Source: Phycomyces blakesleeanus NRRL 1555(-) (Eukaryota > Mucoromycota > Mucoromycetes > Mucorales > Phycomycetaceae). From it: a DNA stretch of 64,000 bases. This document shows, in pieces, positions 46,994 to 59,358 of this stretch; the stretch's first letter is position 1, and each line of letters opens with the position of its first letter. A program made the translations under genes and the position numbers. A model generated the notes under the pieces. That model was not told the origin of the DNA, did no database searches, and saw only the letters and a list, made by a program, of their open reading frames with translations. The stretch is taken from the NCBI RefSeq assembly GCF_001638985.1, contig NW_017265140.1, positions 1,612,001 through 1,676,000 of the forward strand, given 5' to 3'.

Positions 46994-49900
46994 ATGCAAT
47001 GGGTAAATAACAAGAATAACTCGAGCTGTACATGTAAAATTAATATAAATTAATTCATAAAATAGATGTCCTGAAGAACATTTTGACGACATGGAAGTAG
47101 ATAGTATTGACAGTGACAATGACAATGATTATGATTACGAGAACGAAGGCGAAGGCGAATATGAAGACGAAAATGAAGAACAAAACATTGAATTTGATCA
47201 AGAAGGTAAGAAAATAAAATAAAATAAATGAACAAAATAATAATTGAAACTGATATATATTTTTTTTATTTTTTATTTTTTATATGATTATAATTGTAAT
47301 TATATTTTTATTTCTACATCTTTACAACAATTATTCCTTTCCAGTTGACTTACCTTTGTCCCAAGAAGAGTCCATCTTTACTGCCGAAGATACAATTACA
47401 GGAGCATTTGTGGTTGATGGCGATGAGATTGAAGAAGGCGATACCGGTTTTGATTTTGAACAAGAAGAAAACTTTGATGAGACCAGTGGGACCTCGATAG
47501 TAGAATCAGGTATGAATTAATACGGTATAGACAATTAATCAATATATTAATTTAAACTAACTTAACCTTTGTCTTCATAGTTCGTCCTTCGTCTTTTGAT
47601 AACATGCCCTTGTATATCCGCTTTGTTGCAGTATTCATTGTCATATTTCACTTGATCTTTTTGGTGGAAAGCGGTGGATCGATTCTCATTGAATTTTGTA
47701 ATACTCTACTGTCTCTCTGTGATATGTCTGGCGCCCTTCCAATGACGATCAATAGCTTGAAGCATAAGACAGGATTTAACATGGCAACAGACGGAATGAC
47801 AGTATACATTGCATGCTCACAATGTCATTCGATTTATCCTCCGGAAACAAGTCAAAGAGTCTGTACATTTAAGAAATTCTCTCAATCCGCCATTTGCAAC
47901 AACAATCTCTTTAAAGTGTCAACCGGAAATCGTTCTCTTCCAGCAATGGTATATCCATTCAACTCTCTGAAGTACGCCTTGCAACAAAAATTCTCCAAGC
48001 CAGATTTCGTGTCCAAGATCAATTTGTGGAGAAGTCGTCAAATAATTGAAAACACCAAACTTGACATTTTCGATGGTGCAGTTTGGAGTGATATTAAAGA
48101 CATCAATGGCAGACGGTTTGTTGATGATAGCCGATCTTTAATGTTGACTCTGAATATCGATTGGTTTCAGCCATTTGATGGACGAACACATTCCAGTGGT
48201 GCGATATATCTCTCTATCAACAATCTCCCACGGAGTGAACGCCTTAAGTCTGAAAATGTCATTCTTGTTGGTATGATGCCTGGGCCGAAGGAAGCAAGCA
48301 CTGACAGCATGAATCATTACTTGAAGCCGCTCGTTGACGAATTGTTGGAGATGTACATTGGTGTAGAAATGACAGACTCACAAAATAGAAAGATTGTTGT
48401 TCGTGCTGCATTGATGTGTGTTGCCTGTGATATCCCTGCCGCTCGCAAAACCTCTGGATTTACTGGCCACATGAGCACATGCGCCTGTCACAAATGTCAA
48501 CGACAATTCACGACTATAAAGAAGACCAGCAAGCTTGACTACTCTGGATTCAAGTATAGCAATTGGGTGAGACGCACGAAGACAATGAATCTGGAACACG
48601 CTGTCAGCTGGGCAAATGCATTGAACAATACTGAGCGAACACGCCTAGAAAAAGAAAACGGCACTCGGTGGTCAGAGCTTCATCGGTTATCTTACTTTGA
48701 CCCAGTCCGCTTTACAGTTATAGACCCGATGCATAACCTCTATCTTGGAACTGCAAAGCGAATGATTCAGATATGGCACGAGTGTAACTACATCAATGAA
48801 AAGAATCAGTTAACTATGCAAGAGCTTGCCAATGGTATTGTTGTACCTTGTGGATATGCGCGTATAACAAAGAAGATTGCCGATGGGTTTTCGTTCATGA
48901 AAGCTGACGAGTGGAAGTCGTGGTGCGTCATATACTCTCCATTTGTTCTGAAGCATGTGCTCCCAGCCAAGAATCTCGAAAACTGGATTTTGTTTGTTGA
49001 CGCATGCCGCTTACTCACAAAACCTTCGATCAATGACAAAGAAATAGACGAAGCCCACAGTAAACTCCAATTGTTTTGTACAAGATTTCAGACACTGTAT
49101 GGAAAATCGGCCGTGACACCGAATATGCATCTACATCTTCATCTTGGCGAGTGTGTTCATGACTTTGGGCCAATTTATGCTTTCTGGTTATTCAGTTTCG
49201 AGAGATACAATGGTTTGTTGAAGAATATCGAAACAAATCAAAAAGGCGGCTTCGAATCAACAATGATGAAGAGATTTTTGGAGAGAACATACATTGGCAG
49301 CTTCATACAATCTTTCGTCAACCATCTTCCCCAGTTCGCAATTGACTTTCTGCATCGCATTTCAAATAGTCAAGATCAATTAGCAGCATTGCATCCATCT
49401 TCTACTGCCAGTACCTTTTCTCTGTCTGACTTTGTTGAATATTCGTTAAACCCTCGTCATTCTGCTTTGGGTTGTGAGCCGTTGCCCCCTTCAGTGTTTC
49501 CGATTAAACTCGACCAAAGGATTACAATGTGCAAGGGACATTATGAATGTTTACTGGAGTTTTACAGACACGCGTATGGCAGTCACGATCTTTTTGGCCA
49601 TTATTCAAACTGCGAGTCTAACCAGATTTTTGTCAATAACCAAATTGAGAAAATGAAACGGATATCTCTTCTTGGACAGGAATACTCTTCTGGATCTTAT
49701 TTCCGCGCCTATTATCTTGAGAATAACAGTGAAGATAAAGCAGCGTTTCCTGGCCGTATATTGTATTTATTTCAACATTTGATAACCATCAACAAAACTG
49801 TCATCACCCATACTTTTGCGTTTGTTGAGTGGTACTCTAGTTATTCTTCGGGGAGTTACCAGCCAATGTTAAATGAAGGCATTGAGCTCTGGAATGAACC

Positions 49901-50039
49901 TTCTTCTGTACTTAATTATGAATGTATTATTCCAGTACATCGTTTATATTCACCAATTGCAATTGCTAAATATAGGTTTACTATAACTAGTGAATTTAAA
50001 CGTTTAGTAATCCCTTTACCCCAAAAAATAGAAGCTTAA
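46994..50039 (+). CDS. Plavaka transposase, copy 2, 5' partial
   Basis: Exons 2-4 correspond to copy 1. The long last exon (47581-50039) is open and differs by only a few residues (for example AARKTSGF instead of AAHKTSGF, and NNQIEKM instead of NNRIEKM). Exon 1 is almost all lost to the gap. One T of a TT pair in exon 2 is missing near 47069 relative to copy 1, which would shift the frame. Because it is about 75 bases from a contig end it may be a sequencing error. Confidence 0.8.
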
Positions 50040-50106
50040 ATAATATTAATAAAATACCACTTTGCACTCTTTTATCAATTTATTAGAAAATGTTTGATTT
50101 ATTGTC

Positions 50107-51166
50107 TTATTGTTTCTTTGACCATGATGGCAGCTTGTTTGCCTTGGTCTTACTAAGCTGCTTATCTCTTATTCCTTTAAATTTATGCTCGAATGGACGG
50201 GTATTATTTTTCTTATCATGAGCTGCCTCATAATCCGCATCAAGTTCATCAACAAACCTATCTCCCTATATGTCAATGTAAGTATTATTACACACCATCC
50301 AAAAAAATAGATTTTTGTACTATACCTCTTCGCTTCTCCAGCTTGGGCGGAATCTCCAAAAAAAACTCTTTTCTGAGGACGAATCCTGTTCCTCTTCTTC
50401 TCTTTCGTCATCACTCTCAAGGTCTAACATGTAATCAGCATGGAGAATACTGTCAACATTCTCTCCAAAGCTGTTCACAAAGTGTGCCCGATTGGCTTTC
50501 AAGGCAGATTGTCTTCTTTCACACGACTATATATAAATATATAATATTTCTAATTTAATATCACATCTAGTATATTGTGTGCGTGTGTTTTTTACCTTTA
50601 CACGTCGCTGACGAAGACAGGCCCGTCGATTCTCTTCCTGCTTCTTTTCTCCTGTTTTTTTTTCTTGCAACTTTCTGTTGCCAATGTGCCACACAATCTT
50701 AGTTCGAAGAGTTGGCAAGTCCACCTTTTTCCCCTCTTCTTGACGATGAAGGTAATCGGTAACAGACTTCAGAACGAGTCTGTTTCCCTCACTGTTTTTA
50801 TTTTCATTGGTATTGTATTGGTCATACAATTTCTCTTCACTCAAATAATCGCGCAACAATTGCTATAATATAAATGTATATTAAATTCTATCTACATAAA
50901 AACATATTATGATTACTTACATCCAATGTTGGTTGACGTCCAGGCGACATGTCTTGCTCAACTGCATTACTAGCAGTGGCTTCGGCTTTCTCAGAAGATG
51001 TGTTCTTCAAAACAGTGTTTAAGACACCATTCATGGTATCAAGTTTCTCGTACACATCATGGATGTTACGAGTTCTACCCGACGAATCACCTTCAAGATT
51101 CAACCGAGCTCTCTTTGGTGCTAGTGGTCTTTGATTGCTCACTGTTCCCTGTGAGTGTTGCAACAT
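50107..51166 (-). CDS. Plavaka accessory protein, copy 2
   Basis: Same four-exon, 290-residue structure as 42547-43606, shifted by 7560 bases. Few differences, such as YMLDLESD for YMSDLESD and KIVWHIG for KIVRHIG. All exons are open. Confidence 0.75.
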
Positions 51167-52851
51167 TATCGTCCTTATATCATTGGTATTTCTTGGTGGG
51201 CTTTTTTTTGATTTTTATAAAAAACGAAAATAAAATTAATATAAGAAAATTGAAGACTGCCTGGTTTTAATCTACCTTCCCACAGAAGGTTCTTCACCAA
51301 AAGCATTGTTAACTGAATTGTTATTGAGATTTCTTGACATTGTGAATAATAAGAATAGCTTGTTTTTTTTTAAATCCAAAGGGTCTATTTATATTATGTT
51401 TAATTTGGGCTTTAAGTTTTATTCTTTCTCAGAGAACACCATGATCTATTACATAACAAGAACAGCTTTGAATGTTTCCACTCTTGTTGTGAGTATTTTA
51501 TGTGTTTCTTTAATTTAATTTTCAATCCATGTTTTATTCTTATATTATGTATTAGTATTTGAATAATATGATTTTATACTATACTCTGTTTTTCATATGT
51601 ATTAGCTGCTGGCATAGTGCAACTGCGTTTTCTTTCAATTCTAAGTTACAGACAAAAATTATTTTTTGATTTATTTATTTTTAAAAAAAAACCCCGAATT
51701 CGTATTTAATAGAATAACCGCGCCCCTCTTTTTTATTTTCTCTTTCTTTAACCTGCTCTTCTCATTTTGTCTCTTTTTATATGTCTTGGTAAGCTTACTC
51801 TTAAGATCTCAACTTTTATTAATACTTTTGGCTTTTAGAATCATCTTAATATATATTAGATAAACAATACACTCAACAAGCATTCAAAACAGCACAGGTA
51901 ATAAACAATCTCCTAACCAAAATGAAACACCTTGCTGACTAAATATCTTTTATTTTTAAAATGATAGGGCTTCTACCCATTTTGTAATAAAAGATGTTTT
52001 GCTCTTGACACTATATACTTTCTGGTATTTTCAGTCTATGAAAAGATAATATATATATAACTCAACTTAAATAATGTAACTTATCAATTCTTCTTCTCAG
52101 ATAAATATGTCACGCCTTTTTTTCAAGTCATACTGGTTTGCCCCCTTTTGCAAACGCGTGTCTATAATATGTAAGTAATTCAAGTGTCTTTACAATCAAA
52201 GCGTACATATTAATAAAGTTGTTTATTTTATTTCTTGCTTTTTATTTAAAAGAAAATATCAATCAAACGGATTTTTATTCTATCGCGAGATTTGTTATGA
52301 ACCCCCATAAATGATCTAGTAAGTATGTTATTTCATTTTATTTCATAAAGAAGCCTGTATTAATACTTCTGTATCTTTTTTTGCTCTAAGCTAATGTAGT
52401 TCCAAACAAACGTATTCTCCAAGAAAATACCAAGGATTTCATTTTCAGTTAAAGAAGTGTAAAACCAAAAAACGCGCCGAATACATGAAACCGAAAAGGT
52501 AGGGAAGTATAGTATAAGTTAGGTCATCCAATGTATTCAAGCCGTCCAATAAATGAAAGTATAACATGTATACAAGTCGTACTATTTGGATACACACTTT
52601 TAAAGAAGTATTAGTGGTCCATATTAAATAGTTAAATATATTTTCCAACCATTCAAAAATCAATAAAAATCATTTTTTCCATGAGATTCTATTTCAAATG
52701 CGTCATCTCTTGATGATGTCAACAAGATCTATTTAAGTTTTTTTTTACAATCATTCATTTGAATGCTGGTTCCTGTCAGATTTCAGACTGATTCTAGGTC
52801 GATTTTAGTGAGGTCTATCCAATAATATCATGTAATTAAAGCAAATAAAAT
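51167..52851. other. Non-coding right arm of Plavaka copy 2
   Basis: Counterpart of 43607-45291 with a handful of substitutions; no gene. Confidence 0.5.
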
Positions 52852-53145
52852 TTTTTAAGAGGTAGAGAGTTCAAAGCCAATTCCATAACAAGTAGGGTTT
52901 AGGTACGGTTTGAAGTTATGGGTGAATATATAACCAGAATTACAGACAATTATAACATTTCAAGAAAAGGGGGAATTATAACTCTCAATTTATCTATTGA
53001 TTTTAGTATCTATAATCTCATCATTTGGTTAACTAAATGAACCAATTTTTGTAACAAATACCGAACTATAATTGAACATAAACCACCGATTTTTGGAGGA
53101 TTTAAACAAAAATTAAGCTACTTAAATCGGTTGTCTTTTGCAGTG

Positions 53146-53326
53146 TTGGTGCCTTAAGTGATATATAATTTGTTTTTTTTTCTTTTTGTAATAAATTTTA
53201 CTTTTTTTTCAAATTGTCTTCACAAATTTTATCCAAGCAGCAGAAAGTTTAGATATTTTCTTTTTTTTTATTTCTGATATCCAATATTTCTCAATTCTAA
53301 TATATATTTACTGAAAATGTAAGATG
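53146..53326 (+). other. CACTA copy II tail between the two nested elements
   Basis: Starts with the TTG duplication and the last codons of the copy II transposase (GGTGCCTTAAGTGATATATAA). It then follows copy I 3' sequence (CAAATTGTCTT..ATTTTATCC) and ends with the ATG duplication of copy III. Confidence 0.9.
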
Positions 53327-53558
53327 CACTATGACAAATAGGGGTGGTTTTTTGTATTTGTGACTTTGTTTTTGGTCTATAATAATTAAAAAATCACCAA
53401 AAATCCAATTTGAAACTAGAAAATCTCTGTTTTTTGAAAAGGTTGACAAAAAGCAGATTGACCACCTAAAATTAAATCTCCTGATAGACAAAAGTACATT
53501 TTAACTACAGATTTTACATTTTTAGTAAATGTAGATTGCAATTGATGACTATTAAAAG

Positions 53559-56500
53559 TCAGAGGTAAAAGAGAGAAAAATATCTAAACTTTTTGCTGGG
53601 AGGATAAAATATGTTAAGACAATTTGAAAAAAAATAATGTATTACAAGAAAAAAAAAATTTAAGTCTGCAAGAGAACCAAGTGACAGTTTTGGGCCGCGG
53701 TTAAGCTCTGGCCACACTACATATGTTGTTGCTGTTGTTGTTATTGTGTTTATAGTCGCATCCGACTTCATCAAACCAACTAATTCTTTGACATCTGCCA
53801 GGTGAACTACCATTGGCTTCATTTGCCCATTGTTGATTGCTGGTATACTATTTACCAAACGAACTGCATAAACATTGACAAGGACAAGCGACCACCTCTT
53901 GTTGTTGAGCTTGTGCTCAAAGAAAACGATGACCTTCCCAAAGAAATCCTTGTAGACTGGAGAGTAGCTTTGCCCAATGTTGCGGTTCTCATCAACCTGA
54001 ACCTGAAGTCTGACGTTATGTGCCTCTCTTACACAATTATGGTCGAGTGCAGAGTCAATAACACAACCATTTACAAATGCCTTACGGCTTGTTTTAATGG
54101 CTGCTTCAATCATACTACACTCTTCTTGCTTTGATTTGTAGAACTTTTGAAGAAGCTCTGGAAGACAAGAAATGCCTCCAAAACTATCAACAATCGTTCT
54201 GTTCCTCAAAGGCCTCCAGAACTCAATGTCAGAATCAGTATCAACATTACTACCTTCTCGGTCAATTGGCCAACCAGCAGAGGGATCATCATACTGAAGG
54301 AGAGTTGTTGCTGTTACTGTTGCTGTTGTCGTTATTGAATTTTCAACTCTCATCTGTCGAATCTGTGTCAAGCCAAGCATGATGTTGCCAGCGTTGATTC
54401 CAATTACCGAATTACTCTTTATTGCTCGCGAGTATTCCCCAATCGCCCTCTCAACAGATCGTGCACTATACGCTCTGGGGGGATCATATGCTTCTATCAT
54501 TGCGAGATAGTGCTGCAGGAGGTGCTGGTTGATCGTAAAGACCTTGAGCTGGACCTCTCCTTTAGCTAGCGAGGCTTCCAGATACGCATTCCATGCGACG
54601 AGATTTCTAAAAAAAAAGATAAGTTAACACAAGTTATAAAATAATAATATTAATTATAATTAAAGCTTACGTTTTGATCAAGGTTTTCTCCTCTGCTGAT
54701 AACTCCCAGCTCATGAGTAGGTTGCATGTCTGCACCAGGTCAAGTAATGCCTTACGGGCAGCTTGGTCACGGACACACTCTGCCACAAGCGTGGGGATAA
54801 CAAACAAGATGAAGTCAGCCCAGTCCACAGCCCGGAAGTACCCTGATCTTGTTGCAATGTTGATCCATGCACTGTGGAAAGATGTCCGAATACTTCTTCT
54901 GGTTGACACCATGGCAGTACCAATTTCTTTCTGAGCAGCAAGGGAGAGAGAGAGAGGATGATCTTTTCCATACTTGCCACACACGAGCCCCCAGACCTGT
55001 TTGCCAATGCCGTGACAAATGCTGTGCATTTCATCCAATGCAAAGAAGAACGGACCAGAGAAGGAATCCAGTAAGGAGAAGGGAGATTGGCCAGTTAACC
55101 CTTTTTTGCTGGATGAGGCCACCTCATCAAAGTGCTTGAAACTTTCCGGTGTGCGCATGGTGATGGCAGATGGCATTCGGAAATATTGGCCATGGCCAGG
55201 AGATTGACCCACAACGTGGCAGATGCGGCAGCCATCCTTACTCATATGGCCCACATGACAAGCCATCTTTCCCAGAGCTGGGATGTCGCTAGTTGTCATT
55301 AGTACATGAACTTTTGCACTAATATCTCCAGATGGTATCTTCACAACCATTCCACCGGCTTGGAGAACCCAAAGTTCTTTCAGAACAGGCTCCAGGAATG
55401 ACCAGAAGTCAGCAGGTGCTTTGGGACCAGGGATGATCATGACTTAGATCATACGGCTGTGCTCGTAGCGGATCATTGGGGGAAGGTTGAGGTTGGTAAC
55501 GTGGTCAATGGTTACCAAACCCAGAACACTATTGGGAGCAAACCCATCAACAGACAGCGAAATGGCAATGTCGTTTTCATCTGAGAAAAGATGCTTCTTT
55601 GACTGGTATGCCTGTCTGTCAAAGACATCAGAAATGCTGCCATCAGCCTTTTGCGTATGATGGTGGCGATACAGCATCTCTTTTCTGGTGCGGTCGTTGG
55701 CCAAAGCAACTGCAAGCTGTCTACCCAGAGGAAGCTGTATCATTGTGCTGGCAGGAATTGGATTCTCACCAGCGTCTTGACTTCTCTCGCTGGTCTTGTA
55801 ACAGGCTTCGTCACAATGCGGGCACTCCGTTTGCTGATCGTTGTTGTACAGCATATACCCATTGTGACAAACGTGATATGTCTCCTCATCGACACCAAGA
55901 AATCGAGAAAGAAGCTTGGTACCAAGGTAGGGAGTGCAAGCTCTGTATGATATCTCACTTGATCTGCTGAAAATTTCATTGAAGTGTTTTGCCAGACTAA
56001 TGTGGGCCTTCTGGGAAATGCAAAACTCCTTTATGATCTTCATAAGCTCAAGATTCTTTGCATCGTCGTAACCAGGAACAGGAACAGGAGCACTAAAGTC
56101 ATAGACCAACTGAGGAGGAGTATCGTCAATGGCATTTTCAGTAACATTCATGATTGCCGAATCATTTTCCATAGAATCCTCATGTTCAATATCATACTTT
56201 AATAAGGCAAACAATAATTAGTACATTGGATGTATTTGTATATTTATCTTTCTTACCATGGGCTCATCAATTTCGTTGATAACAGAAGGAGTAATATCCT
56301 CATCGATGCTCATGTTGGTGCTTTCTCTGTTTAATTATTAAAGAATTAATATATTTTATTTAGTTGCATCATTATAATTTGTAGACTTACTCCAAGGTTG
56401 AGCTAGATGCGAAATTCAAGATAAGATTACTCTGCTCAGAAACAGAAGCAACTTGCGAACTTTGAATGTTATTCATCTCTTTATAAACTTTTTCCAGGCA

Positions 56501-56593
56501 CTGAACTTCACACTTGGCTACAAGTTTCTTGTTTGTGTAGCATTTGTGGCAGATACTGCACTCGTGGTAGGAAAGCTTTGTGATTGTAGACAT
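53559..56593 (-). pseudogene. CACTA transposase, copy III, one nonsense codon
   Basis: Same exon layout as copy I. Exon 1 from 56593 has the zinc cluster CSIC..AKCEVQC. The long exon carries YHVCHNGY, DVFDRQAYQS, LSVDGFAP, CHVGHMSKDGCRICH, ALDEMHSICHGIGKQ and LLMSWELSAEEKTL. The last exon has YSARSVERAIGEYSR. A TAA at 55444-55446 replaces the Gln of RMIQV. The usual stop after LADL is lost (TTAAAT), extending the frame about 30 codons to 53559. Cys of the CHNGC cluster is Tyr here (CHNGY). Otherwise open, so it is the best-preserved catalytic part of this family in the window. Confidence 0.87.
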
Positions 56594-56912
56594 TTTGTTA
56601 ATTTGAATTTATTCTTTTGAAGTATGGGTAAGAATAGAGATATTTGCTTTCAAGTCTGAACTCTTTTATAATAATTAACTTGAAGACAATAATGGCGCAG
56701 TAACTTGAATATAAGCTCAGAAGAAAAAAGTAAAACATATATATATTATGTCGTCATGTAAGCACGGTAAGCAAAATTGATATTCACTGAAACCAACCCA
56801 ATAGATTCAATCTATATTGCTATGAAACTAATAATAGATAATTGAAAATTTTTTTCTTTATATCTTATTTTCACAACAACATCTTTTTTCTTAGGTAAAC
56901 AATATTCGCAAT

Positions 56913-57485
56913 ATGAATGACACAGATAACATTATCGAATCTTTACTCCTAGCCATTCAGCTCCAGTTATCTGTCTTACGTGCCAATCAAGAACAAATTA
57001 AGATGGATATTAACAGCCTTGGAAATGAAATAATGATCAAAGGATTTCCAAAGCAAAATCTCTCTTTGTTTATTAATGTAAGTTCAACTCAAAACAGTAT
57101 TGCTGAAAACTAACTTTAACTTCAATAGACTTCAAGTGAGTTTATTTTCAAACCTGTGATCAACATTCATAATGTCACTTTAGAACATGTTTACCAAATG
57201 ATGAGTCAACATCTTGGAATCAAGGTTACAGCATCCAAAAAAGCAACACTCAGGACCTGTACAAAACTTGTATGCAACGAGTTAGCCACCCTTCCTTCTG
57301 TACGAGCTCTTGGCCCTCGTCCTAGTTGGGGGTCCATATCTTCATGTGATCAAACAATGATTTGCAATAAACATGCAAACATGCTTAAGAGGGTTGGTAT
57401 AGATTTCACCAGATGCCATCAAAATTGGGCATCCATTGCAAGAGTCAGTCATCTCTGGAAAGACCATCAAAGGAGGCAATTGTAA
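56913..57485 (+). CDS. CACTA accessory protein, copy III, intact
   Basis: Exons 56913-57077 and 57129-57485 (GTAAGT..ATAG intron) give 173 residues. Residues 1-55 are a helical, Gln/Leu-rich segment likely to oligomerise. Residues 56-173 are a compact region with ITL-like HNVTLEHVYQMMSQHLG, a Cys/His set (RTCTKLVCNEL, SSCDQTMICNKH, FTRCHQN) and a WASIARVSHLW end. Divergent from the transposase; conserved in copy II while the transposase there has decayed. I do not recognise the family; end-binding is a reasonable guess from its place in the element. Confidence 0.7.
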
Positions 57486-57539
57486 ATAACTATCCACCGC
57501 AGTATAAAGTAGTATATTTAATATTGGAAGTATATGATG

Positions 57540-57780
57540 TATTTGACTGTTTATAACCAATAAAAATGATGTATAAAATGTAATGTCTATCATAATAGCC
57601 AATAAAAGTGATATATAGAATGTAATTGTGTAGTGTAATAACCAATAAAAATGATAAATAAAAAATATATCCATTTGAGAAACCAATAAAAATGTATTTT
57701 TATAAAATACACTACAGTGCAATTATGTGCTATCCAATAAAAACAATGATTAAGCAAGAAATATTTAAAAGAATCTAAAT
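57540..57780. repeat. Subterminal CCAATAAAAA repeats of CACTA copy III
   Basis: AACCAATAAAAATG and close variants occur near 57558, 57599, 57641, 57682 and 57734, spaced about 40-50 bases. It is the inverse of the array in copy I (890-1180). Confidence 0.65.
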
Positions 57781-58240
57781 TAGAAGAATAATAGATTAGT
57801 AGTAACCAATGACATATAATATTTCAACTATACTTAAAGAAGTTTTGTCCAATTGAAAGACAAATATTAGCAAAAAAAAAGGTTATCAATATATTAATAG
57901 AATCTTAAAACTACTGGTAAGCGGAGATGTATTAAAATGCACATGAGCTCAGGGTTGGAAAAAAGGGGGGAGGACACAAAACGCGCCCTGGCTTCCCCTC
58001 CAGAACCACCTGTGAAACCACCTCTAAAAATCCTATTTTTTTTGGCGTAGTGATGTTTAATTAGAATGGACATTTGTCCCTCCTGAGATTTAATTTAAGC
58101 GATTCATTTGCTTTTTATCAACTATTTCAAAGAACAAAGATTTTCTTGTTTCAACTTGGATTTTTGGTAATTTTTTGATTATTATAGGCCAAAAATGAAG
58201 TCACAAATTCAAAAAAGACCACCTTTTTCCCATAGTGTAT

Positions 58241-58943
58241 TATACCACTGTAAAGTCATAGACCATCCATTGCAACATGATATTTGCTCATAGAAAATAT
58301 TATTTTCTTTCAGATAACTATAATATAAAATATATATATATATTATTATTATTATAATTAATATATATTTAAAGCATTATTGATTAATACAACTTACATA
58401 GCAGAAGCTTTCTTAGACTTAGTAATTTTATGAATTTCTTCAAAGTCTGATGTGATTGAAATATCTTTTGGCTGAAAATAGCTGGGTATATTAAATAATC
58501 AAAAATAAAAATAAAATATAAATATTGAAAGAAAGAAGGAAATAATAAAAAAAAAGATATTTATATTATTTTCAAAAATTTTAATTTTTAGACTGTTTTA
58601 TTTAGCTGTCATAAATAAAGACACTACCTACAGTCACATAAATATAATAATGTTTAATTTTTAATAAAATAAAAAAAGACTACAACCCAGGTTTGAACCA
58701 TGACTGTGGGAGTGAAAGTGCAAAAATATATCATTGTGCCAAAACATCTATTACACAAATATAGCTGCATAACAATATTTAAGCTATACATAAAAACTGT
58801 ATGTATTAATTAGAAATACTACAATTTCCAAAAAAGGCAATATCTTTATATTGGCTATAGCAACATAATTTCAGAAAAAAAATTGTCTCATTTTTAAAAT
58901 TCCAGAATTTTAGAAAAACATTTGTTTTTAAAAAAGGGCGTGT
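58241..58943. other. AT-rich spacer
   Basis: No gene supported. A polymerase-III-like B box GGTTCAAACC (minus strand, about 58689) with a weak A-box-like TGGCACAATGA upstream (about 58740) is present, but no tRNA fold forms. Confidence 0.5.
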
Positions 58944-59358
58944 CAGTCTATTTTACCATTCAGTTCGTCAAATTCCCTGTAAACACACACATCTCCTAAA
59001 TAGATTTATTGGTCTAGACTTCGCATATACAGTTCAAAGGGAAAACAACCACCTCTAACTGCAAAAATCGCTTGCATCTGAGCATGAAGTGGCAGTTGTT
59101 AATGAGGAAGTTGAAAATGAAATAAACACAGTTGTTGTAAGTGATAGAAACAATTCTGTTTGGTTGCAAAGAATCATGACTCAGAATACAACATTTCATC
59201 ATCAAAGAGAAGACTTAGAGCATTTGATGGATGTTCCAGGAATTGATGAAGTCGAATTACAAGTGATTAGTAGTTTACTTGAGGAAGCAATGAATTATAT
59301 AGACACTCTTAGAAATGCAAACTCTTTCCGCTTTAGAAATCTTAATACACAAAGATAA
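58944..59358 (+). pseudogene. C-terminal fragment of a SWIM-type MULE transposase
   Basis: The end of a SWIM zinc finger is readable in one frame (CKHTHLLNRF near 58977), followed after a stop by an acidic segment. The tail MNYIDTLRNANSFRFRNLNTQR matches VRLMDEYRSENPSYFRNLNTQR at the end of 59674-61857. The rest of the gene is absent, so this is a truncated extra copy placed head to tail before the larger one. Confidence 0.75.

Larger units (their letters stand above)
38467..53145 (+). mobile_element. Plavaka insertion with two near-identical copies (possibly mis-assembled)
   Basis: Outer ends CACTGCAAAAGAC (38467) and GTCTTTTGCAGTG (53145) are inverted repeats with weaker similarity inward. 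The duplication TTG (38464-38466, 53146-53148) brackets the whole block, so it entered CACTA copy II as a single insertion. Inside, copy 1 (38467-45585) is followed by a minisatellite, an inverted right end, a 100-N gap and copy 2 (46994-53145), which lacks its first kilobase. Whether two copies truly lie here cannot be decided from this sequence. Confidence 0.85.
46994..53145 (+). mobile_element. Plavaka copy 2, 5' end missing at the gap
   Basis: Matches 39433-45585 of copy 1 almost base for base, with scattered single-base differences. It starts within transposase exon 1 and runs to the GCAGTG terminus and TTG duplication. The right flank is the genuine continuation of CACTA copy II. Confidence 0.9.
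53327..58052 (-). mobile_element. CACTA-type DNA transposon, copy III, nested in copy II
   Basis: Ends CACTATGACAAATAGG (53327) and TTTGGCGTAGTG (58052) with the duplication ATG (53324-53326, 58053-58055). Length 4726 bp. It is inverted relative to copies I and II and very similar to copy I. It carries a transposase with a single nonsense codon and a lost stop, and an intact accessory gene. Confidence 0.93.
34066..58237 (+). mobile_element. CACTA-type DNA transposon, copy II, interrupted by two nested elements
   Basis: Starts CACTACAGGAAAAAAAGTGG at 34066 and ends CACCTTTTTCCCATAGTG at 58237, with the duplication TAT at 34063-34065 and 58238-58240. Inside lie a Plavaka insertion (38467-53145) and CACTA copy III (53327-58052). 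Removing both with one copy of each duplication leaves about 4.76 kb, the size of copy III. Own sequence survives at 34066-38466, 53149-53326 and 58056-58237. It is more diverged from copies I and III than they are from each other, and its transposase has several stops. Confidence 0.92.

Noticed and set aside
38467..53145. Composite transposon carrying cargo between two Plavaka copies
   Set aside because: There is no cargo gene between the copies, only a minisatellite, an inverted end and a gap.
58680..58750. B-box GGTTCAAACC with weak A box on the minus strand
   Set aside because: T-arm and acceptor do not pair; possibly an old tRNA-derived fragment, but not supportable.
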